NCBI RefSeq assembly: GCF_030409835.1
Contig: NZ_JAUFQO010000016.1
Span: forward strand, 620,001 to 684,000
Direction: 5' to 3'
Length of the DNA: 64,000 nt
DNA from: Lutimonas halocynthiae
GTDB lineage: Bacteria; Bacteroidota; Bacteroidia; Flavobacteriales; Flavobacteriaceae
A program made the position numbers and the translations under genes. The first letter of the stretch is position 1. Each line of letters opens with the position of its first letter. Positions 58,833 to 64,000 of this stretch are shown one piece after another. The notes below the pieces were generated by a model, which saw nothing but the letters and a program-made list of their open reading frames with translations, did no database searches and was not told where the DNA came from.

Positions 58833-58863
58833 CAAATTTAATTTATTTTAATCTCCCCGTCAA
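58833..58863 (-). promoter_or_regulatory. Candidate internal promoter of the trans-sulfuration gene
   Basis: Minus-strand TAAATTTG (58833-58840) with TTG 20 bases upstream (58861-58863), lying in the end of the methyltransferase gene and only 4 bases before the next ATG, so a transcript from it would be leaderless. Confidence 0.4.
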
Positions 58864-59613
58864 ATACAAATTGACTCCTGGACCTGATTTCATCCTTCCT
58901 ATGTTCCATTCATAGCGATCTTGTTGAATTAAATCAGCTACCAATTCTTTCATTTCATCGACAGAGTAGGTCCGCAAGGAAGATACAATGCCATCCCATA
59001 AAACAAAAATAGGAACTAAAGGAATCAAATATGTAAAAAAGATTCTGCCAAGTTTAAAAGGTCTGATAAAAGGTGTAACCAACAAAACACTTATCGGCGA
59101 AAAGACCATAGCCAATATACTCGCTACACTCCTCTCCTGCCCTTCAAAAATTGCAATATTGCTTTCACTGTCAATTGCATTTTGCAAAATTGCTTTGGCC
59201 TCTTCAGGCTTAAAATGATGCAGTGAAAGAAATTGAGTCCTAAGTCCTTTCAATTCAGCTGGTACATTCCGGGCATCAATTGACACTGATTTGTATGAAA
59301 AAATATCGTTTTGTGTCTTGGTATATTCAAAAGCTGAGATATTTGGATATAAATCAGTCATCAAAATCTTCAAATCAGGATGTCTTTTAACCAATTCCTC
59401 ACCTATATAGAGAAGGCCACCACCGCCTCCAGAACCAAGATCTACAATATTGTTTTCTTTACCAGCTCGGAGCATTTCATCTAAAATGCCAATTGATGGC
59501 TTGAATAATTTCGATTTGTTGGTTAGAAATTGCAAAAAATCAGTCATGTAATTTCTCAAAAAACCAGGAAACCAAGACTGATCTTCAAATTCAATAAGAT
59601 GAATTCTTTTCAT
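58843..59613 (-). CDS. Membrane-linked SAM-dependent methyltransferase-like protein
   Basis: 256 residues from the ATG at 59613 (M-K-R-I-H-L-I-E-F-E-D-Q-S-W-F-P); a longer frame would run into ggt. SAM-binding motif I is V-D-L-G-S-G-G-G-G-G near 58-67, motif II is M-T-D-L-Y-P near 84-89. After about residue 155 come two hydrophobic stretches (about 158-178 and 186-208), then a short charged tail ending L-Y-L-T-G-R-L-K. The opening and the S-L-H-H-F near 130 recall a flavobacterial family of unknown substrate. It lies 10 bases after ggt and 14 bases before the trans-sulfuration gene. Confidence 0.78.
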   Translation of the reverse strand: MKRIHLIEFEDQSWFPGFLRNYMTDFLQFLTNKSKLFKPSIGILDEMLRAGKENNIVDLGSGGGGGLLYIGEELVKRHPDLKILMTDLYPNISAFEYTKTQNDIFSYKSVSIDARNVPAELKGLRTQFLSLHHFKPEEAKAILQNAIDSESNIAIFEGQERSVASILAMVFSPISVLLVTPFIRPFKLGRIFFTYLIPLVPIFVLWDGIVSSLRTYSVDEMKELVADLIQQDRYEWNIGRMKSGPGVNLYLTGRLK

Positions 59614-59623
59614 AAATACTAAA

Positions 59624-61339
59624 TTAGAAACCTTCAGCGGCATCATCCCCTCTTTGATCAGCTCCTCCTTCTAACTTGCCATCAGACAAAACTAAAATAG
59701 CATCAACCTTGCCAATTATAAGAGATTCTCCTGACCTTGGGTTATAACCTTTAGCCCGAAGGTTTTGAAATGCTAAAGTATCAAAAGTTCTTTCAAATAC
59801 AATCTCATCAGGCAACCATTGATGATGAAATCTACTAGAAGAAACTGCTTCACTCATTCCCATATCAAATTCAATCACGTTTAAAATCGTTTGAAATACA
59901 GTTGTAATGATGGTTGATCCTCCAGGGGAACCTACCACCATTAATAATTCACCGTCTTTTTCAACTATTGTTGGTGTCATTGAACTCAGCATTCTTTTTT
60001 CAGGTTCAATTGCATTAGCTTCTGCTCCGATAAGCCCAAACATGTTAGGAATACCAGCCTTAGCACTTAAATCATCCATCTCATTGTTCAGAAAAAAACC
60101 ACCTTCTTCAACATATACTTTAGATCCGTAAGCCCCATTTAATGTCGTGGTTACGGCTACAGCGTTTCCATAAGAATCAACAATAGAATAATGTGTGGTT
60201 TGATCACTTTCTATGATTTCTATGTCTCCATGTGAAACTTCTGAGGAAGGCGTTGCATTATCCCATGAGAAACTACTCATCCTGCGTTCATTATAGGTTT
60301 TAGACCTTAAGGTATCTAAAGGAATTGTAACAAAATCAGGATCTCCAAGGAAGAAAGCCCTGTCAGCATAAACCCTTCTTTCTGTCTCTGTTAGCAATTG
60401 CACATATTTTTCTGAATTATGGCCTAAGCCTTTGATTTCAAATGGCTCAATACTTTTAAACAATTGTTCCAAACAAATTCCTCCGCTTGAAGGCGGTGGC
60501 ATGGAAATCATCGTATACGATTTATAGTTGAATTCTATTGGATTTCTCCATACAGCACTGTATTTATTAAGGTCTTGCAAGCTTATGATTCCCCCTAATT
60601 TGTTAATGTGATTGACAATCATATTGGCAGTAGTGCCCGAATAAAACTCATCGCGACCATTATCTCTTATTCTTTCAAAGGTACTGGCCAAATTAGGATT
60701 TTTCAAGGTATCTCCTTCAAACCATTCTTTATCTAAGTATATTTTATCCCCATTTGCCTTTCTAAAATCATCTCTATAATAATTCAACCTTCTAGCCTGA
60801 CCTGATGTCAATACAAAGCCGTTTTTTGCAAGCTCAATAGCAGGGTTGATCAAATCAGCGAATGGCAATGAGCCATACTTTTCATGTACTTTAAATAGTC
60901 CAGCAACCGTTCCTGGAACACCTATTGCCAATGCACCAAACCTGCTTTTATTCGGAATTATCTCTCCGTTTTCATCTAAATACATATCCCTGTGAGCCTT
61001 CAAGGGAGCTTTCTCACGAAAATCTAAAGAACCTGTCTTACCCTTATGATCTCTAAAAACCATAAATCCGCCACCACCAATATTTCCGGCAACAGGATAA
61101 GAAACTGTCAAAGAAAGGTCTGTCGCGATCATCGCATCAAAGGCATTACCGCCCTTTTTAAGAATAGATGCACCAATGGCCGATGCTTCTTGGCGAGCAC
61201 TCACTACCATAGCGCTATCTGCAAGTTTTCCGCGCTTCACAGCATCCTCTATTTTAACATCTTTACATTGCGTAAAAAGCATTAAAAAACAGCTCAAGGC
61301 TGTTACTAATAGCAGGCTTCGTTTTGTATTTCTATTCAT
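59624..61339 (-). CDS. ggt: Gamma-glutamyltransferase, lipoprotein form
   Basis: 571 residues from the ATG at 61339. Residues 1-25 are a lipoprotein signal ending L-M-L-F-T-Q-C. The large-subunit part has G-N-I-G-G-G-G-F-M-V near 85-94; the autocleavage site is D-Q-T-T-H-Y-S-I-V-D, with Thr381 as expected nucleophile at the start of the small subunit, then L-N-N-E-M-D-D and G-S-P-G-G-S-T-I near 471-478. It cleaves gamma-glutamyl bonds (glutathione and related peptides) in the periplasm. Its ATG lies inside the end of acpH, with an 8-base overlap. Confidence 0.94.
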   Translation of the reverse strand: MNRNTKRSLLLVTALSCFLMLFTQCKDVKIEDAVKRGKLADSAMVVSARQEASAIGASILKKGGNAFDAMIATDLSLTVSYPVAGNIGGGGFMVFRDHKGKTGSLDFREKAPLKAHRDMYLDENGEIIPNKSRFGALAIGVPGTVAGLFKVHEKYGSLPFADLINPAIELAKNGFVLTSGQARRLNYYRDDFRKANGDKIYLDKEWFEGDTLKNPNLASTFERIRDNGRDEFYSGTTANMIVNHINKLGGIISLQDLNKYSAVWRNPIEFNYKSYTMISMPPPSSGGICLEQLFKSIEPFEIKGLGHNSEKYVQLLTETERRVYADRAFFLGDPDFVTIPLDTLRSKTYNERRMSSFSWDNATPSSEVSHGDIEIIESDQTTHYSIVDSYGNAVAVTTTLNGAYGSKVYVEEGGFFLNNEMDDLSAKAGIPNMFGLIGAEANAIEPEKRMLSSMTPTIVEKDGELLMVVGSPGGSTIITTVFQTILNVIEFDMGMSEAVSSSRFHHQWLPDEIVFERTFDTLAFQNLRAKGYNPRSGESLIIGKVDAILVLSDGKLEGGADQRGDDAAEGF

Positions 61340-61931
61340 ATTTTTTATCAATTTCCACTAGTTTATTATCGGTAAAAAGCACTAATTCGTCAAAAAACTC
61401 CCGAAAATCATTTTCAAAATCTATATAATGATCTTCCAAATCCTTTATAGCCAAATCCATGTGAACCCGATCCAAGGTGCGCCGATTCATTCCCTCCAGT
61501 ACTTTTTGAATTCCTTCAAGCTTTGCATAACTCAATAACCAGTTATCTCTTATAAGGTATTTAGACATGTATTGTATCTTATCAGGCAATACTTCAAAAT
61601 TCCGCGTAAGATTCGTATAAAAATTTTGTGTATACGTATCCAAAGGGAGCTCAGAATAATCTTTCCAATTCTTAGCTAAGAAATGATCGTAAAAAATATC
61701 AATAATAACACCTCGATAAAGACCATAACTATCATCCAGTCTTCTTTTACTTTTTCTGACAATTTCATGTGCATCCGTATATGAATCTATTTGCCTGTGT
61801 AATAATATTCCTTTTTGTAAGTCAGTTGGATACGTTTTATATTTATTACCCTTTATATGGTCAGCCATAAAATTGCCAATCGTAATCAATTCATGATCCC
61901 TCGATAAATATATATGCGCCAAATAGTTCAT
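61332..61931 (-). CDS. acpH: Acyl-carrier-protein phosphodiesterase (AcpH, DUF479)
   Basis: 199 residues. It begins M-N-Y-L-A-H-I-Y-L-S, with G-N-F-M-A-D-H-I-K-G near 19-28, L-H-R-Q-I-D-S-Y-T-D near 44-53, and I-D-I-F-Y-D-H-F-L-A near 77-86, the metal-binding H-D pattern of the HD-like family. It removes the phosphopantetheine arm from ACP, so it controls ACP turnover. It is the first gene of the five-gene operon (acpH, ggt, methyltransferase, trans-sulfuration, bshB1); I see no clear consensus promoter upstream. Confidence 0.9.
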   Translation of the reverse strand: MNYLAHIYLSRDHELITIGNFMADHIKGNKYKTYPTDLQKGILLHRQIDSYTDAHEIVRKSKRRLDDSYGLYRGVIIDIFYDHFLAKNWKDYSELPLDTYTQNFYTNLTRNFEVLPDKIQYMSKYLIRDNWLLSYAKLEGIQKVLEGMNRRTLDRVHMDLAIKDLEDHYIDFENDFREFFDELVLFTDNKLVEIDKKYE

Positions 61932-62141
61932 TCAGTAATTTCTGTTAAAAATAACCTTTTAAATATAATCTTTAAAATAAAGCGTGGTTTTGTTGATTGT
62001 AAGATTTTAAAATCGCTGATTCTTCAAAATTTTAATTATTTTTGTCAGGTCTAGGATGATTTCTCTCCTGAAGAAGGAATTGTACATGTATAATTCAACC
62101 TTATTTAGATCTTCTTAATAAGGTGTTCAATTCTAATTTTT

Positions 62142-63416
62142 ATGTTAATAACAGATAATCAATCTTCAAAAGCTGCGATAGCTTTAGAAGACAAGTACGG
62201 AGCCCACAATTACCATCCACTTCCAGTAGTTTTACAAAAAGGGGAAGGCGTATATGTTTGGGATGTTGAAGGAAAAAAATATTACGACTTTCTCTCAGCC
62301 TATTCAGCGGTAAACCAAGGGCATTGCCATCCAAGAATTGTAAATCGTTTACAAGAACAAGCGGCAAAATTAACCTTAACTTCCAGGGCTTTTTATAATG
62401 ACCAACTAGGGATTTATGAAAAATACATGAGTGAGTATTTCGGATTTGATAAAGTCTTGCCTATGAATACAGGTGCAGAGGCAGTAGAAACGGCCATTAA
62501 ATTATGTCGTAAATACGCCTATGAAAAATGTGGTATTCCTGAGGAAAAAGCAACAATAATTGTTTGTGAAAATAATTTTCATGGTCGAACCACTACTATT
62601 ATCTCTTTTTCAAATGATGAAACAGCAAGAAAAAACTTTGGCCCATATACACCTGGTTTTATTAAAATACCTTACAACGACGTTGATGCCTTAGAAAAGG
62701 CCATTAAAGAAAATGATCATATTGCTGGTTTTCTTGTTGAGCCCATTCAAGGTGAGGCCGGTGTATTTGTTCCTGACGAAGGTTATTTAGAAAAAGCTCA
62801 TAAAATTTGTAAGGATAACAACGTTCTTTTTATTGCGGATGAAGTGCAAACTGGTATTGCAAGAACCGGAAGGTTGTTAGCTACATGCGGCAATTGTGAT
62901 TGCGCAGATAAGAATTGCTCTGGAACTCCAGATGTAAAACCTGATATGCTGATTTTAGGAAAAGCCCTAAGTGGAGGAGCTTATCCAGTATCTGCAGTGC
63001 TTGCAGATGACCATATCATGGAAGTAATCAAGCCCGGAGTTCACGGTTCAACATTTGGAGGAAATCCTATCGCTGCAGCAGTTGCTATGGAGGCATTAGA
63101 AGTTGTGAGAGATGAAAACCTTGCCGAAAATGCGTTTAGATTAGGTGAATTATTCAGAAGTGAATTGAATGATTTTATAGCTGAAAATGAACTTGTCACT
63201 TTGGTGCGTGGGAAAGGACTTCTAAATGCAATTGTTATAGATGAAACCGAGGATAGTGATCTTGCCTGGGACATTTGTGTAAAACTAAAAGATAATGGCT
63301 TATTAGCGAAACCAACTCATGGTAATATTATTCGATTTGCACCTCCTTTAGTAATTAACGAGGAGCAATTAATGGATTGTGTCCGTATTATTAAGGAAAC
63401 TATCTCTTCAATGTGA
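62142..63416 (+). CDS. rocD: Ornithine-oxo-acid transaminase
   Basis: 424 residues, class III aminotransferase. Markers: [12 protein letters not shown] near 50-61, [10 protein letters not shown] near 108-117, [11 protein letters not shown] near 197-207, A-D-E-V-Q-T-G near 233-239, the PLP lysine in I-L-G-K-A-L-S-G-G near 270-278. It moves the delta-amino group of ornithine to 2-oxoglutarate and links arginine and proline metabolism with PRODH. Near residues 249-259 there is a cysteine-rich insert (Cys249, 252, 254 and 259) not found in the B. subtilis or human enzymes as I recall them; Bacteroidota RocD often have it. A TATTTTTG box is at 62037-62044. Confidence 0.94.
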   Translation: MLITDNQSSKAAIALEDKYGAHNYHPLPVVLQKGEGVYVWDVEGKKYYDFLSAYSAVNQGHCHPRIVNRLQEQAAKLTLTSRAFYNDQLGIYEKYMSEYFGFDKVLPMNTGAEAVETAIKLCRKYAYEKCGIPEEKATIIVCENNFHGRTTTIISFSNDETARKNFGPYTPGFIKIPYNDVDALEKAIKENDHIAGFLVEPIQGEAGVFVPDEGYLEKAHKICKDNNVLFIADEVQTGIARTGRLLATCGNCDCADKNCSGTPDVKPDMLILGKALSGGAYPVSAVLADDHIMEVIKPGVHGSTFGGNPIAAAVAMEALEVVRDENLAENAFRLGELFRSELNDFIAENELVTLVRGKGLLNAIVIDETEDSDLAWDICVKLKDNGLLAKPTHGNIIRFAPPLVINEEQLMDCVRIIKETISSM

Positions 63417-63435
63417 TAGACTCATCTCTTTAAAT

Positions 63436-63472
63436 AAAAAAAGCCCTTATCAATTAGATAAGGGCTTTTTTT
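63436..63472. terminator. Bidirectional terminator between rocD and the Crp/Fnr gene
   Basis: An AGCCCTTATC/GATAAGGGCT stem with a five-base loop and flanking A- and T-runs, between convergent genes. Confidence 0.9.
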
Positions 63473-63487
63473 ATATCAAAAGAATAT

Positions 63488-64000
63488 TTAATACCCTTCT
63501 GTAAGATGCTGTAATTTGACTTTATTTTCAATGCGAATCCTTTTTCCAGCTAAAGATATATAGCCTTCTTTTTTAAATTCAGATAATAATCTGATAGTAG
63601 ATTCCGTTGCGGTACCAATTGCATTGGCAATTTCTTCTCTAGTAAGCGTCACAGATATATAACCATCATTATCAACTCCAAAGATTCTTTCAAAAAACAA
63701 AAGAGATTCTGCCAATCTCTCTCTTACATTTTTTTGTGCCATATTGGCGATAGAAGAATTTGCCTCATCGAGATCTTCAGCCAATGACTTGGTGATCTCC
63801 ATGGAGAACTCAGAATTGTTTTTAAACAATTCAATAATCTCGTTTTTTGGAATAAAACATACATCCATCTCCTCAAGAGCGGTAACTGTAAGATGGGCTA
63901 CAGAGTTACTAATCACTGACCTATGCCCTACCAACTCACCTCTTCTAATGAATCTTACAATCTGTTCCTTACCATTTGGAGCCAGCTTTGTGAGTTTACA
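63488..64000 (-). CDS. Crp/Fnr-family transcriptional regulator, C-terminal part
   Basis: The frame is open to the end of the window, so the 5' end is missing; 170 codons are visible. They hold the second half of the cyclic-nucleotide-like sensor barrel (V-R-F-I-R-R-G-E-L-V-G-H-R near 15-27, counted from the window edge), a dimerisation helix, and the winged helix L-T-R-E-E-I-A-N-A-I-G-T-A-T-E-S-T-I-R-L-L-S near 118-139 where DNA is bound. G-H-R and the Arg/Ser pattern after it lie where cAMP-binding proteins have their phosphate-binding cassette, but the key residues look different, so the ligand may not be cAMP. The TTG at 63934 is an internal leucine and not a start. Confidence 0.88.
   Translation of the reverse strand, partial: CKLTKLAPNGKEQIVRFIRRGELVGHRSVISNSVAHLTVTALEEMDVCFIPKNEIIELFKNNSEFSMEITKSLAEDLDEANSSIANMAQKNVRERLAESLLFFERIFGVDNDGYISVTLTREEIANAIGTATESTIRLLSEFKKEGYISLAGKRIRIENKVKLQHLTEGY

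Noticed and set aside
1-64000. CRISPR array, insertion sequence, prophage or integrative element
   Set aside because: I saw no regularly spaced direct repeats, transposase or integrase motif, terminal inverted repeats or phage structural genes.

Overview
The window is about 64 kb of an AT-rich chromosome from a member of the Bacteroidota, most likely a marine or aquatic Flavobacteriaceae; I cannot name a genus from sequence alone. The signs are: promoters of the Bacteroidota type (TTG, 17-21 bases, TANNTTTG), almost no Shine-Dalgarno sequences, bacillithiol genes (bshA, bshB1, ytxJ) and families typical of the phylum (DUF2911, DUF5916, THUMP-like methyltransferase, cluster-less endonuclease III). 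I see no insertion sequence, prophage, integrase, CRISPR array or rRNA. Nearly all the DNA is genic, and the only RNA gene I find is one tRNA-His.

Region by region. 1-5.8 kb: the end of a 3-hydroxyacyl-CoA dehydrogenase, a coiled-coil protein, a four-gene MacAB-type ABC export operon and a DCC thiol-disulfide protein. 5.9-8.1 kb: a DUF2911 protein followed by four small secreted paralogues sharing an N/H-H-E-(L/A)-(L/V/I)-H core, then about 600 bp with no gene. 8.7-14.1 kb: sucC, a DUF5916 outer-membrane protein, lolD and mtnN. 14.1-17.2 kb: a tightly coupled pair, a GCS2-type amidoligase fused to CBS domains and an AstE/aspartoacylase-type metallopeptidase. 17.2-28.3 kb: housekeeping and stress genes (glyA, fumarylacetoacetase, the PRODH-phosphoesterase-YtxJ operon, aroB, bshA, Nudix, plsC, dps and a divergent oxyR). 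28.3-31.9 kb: a kdnA-kdsB-kdnB operon for 8-amino-Kdo, followed by two small unknown genes. 32-41 kb: adenine deaminase, an idi-queD-peroxiredoxin operon, a lipoprotein cyclophilin, prfC, an NlpE/META lipoprotein, a PerM-type permease and a methyltransferase. 41-49.2 kb: a two-gene NAD-linked molybdenum formate dehydrogenase and the three-gene proton-translocating transhydrogenase. 49.3-56.6 kb: a conserved protein of unknown role, bcp, nth, a 46-residue protein, an ECF sigma factor, uvrA and a TPR protein. 56.7-64 kb: tRNA-His, a five-gene operon (acpH, ggt, membrane methyltransferase, trans-sulfuration enzyme, bshB1), rocD and the end of a Crp/Fnr regulator.

How they fit together. Redox defence recurs: bacillithiol synthesis and use (bshA, bshB1, ytxJ), two Bcp-type peroxiredoxins, OxyR beside Dps, a DCC protein, and cysteine metabolism co-transcribed with bshB1. 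A second theme is the cell envelope: Kdo8N synthesis, Lol and MacAB-type transporters, plsC, and several signal-peptide or lipoprotein genes. A third is reducing-power balance: formate dehydrogenase to NADH, transhydrogenase to NADPH.

The best candidates for undescribed biology are the secreted HELVH-like paralogue cassette (6.5-8.1 kb), the amidoligase-CBS/metallopeptidase pair (14.1-17.2 kb) and the small unknown proteins trailing the Kdo8N operon and the sigma factor. Functional statements rest on motif recognition by eye; no database search was run.
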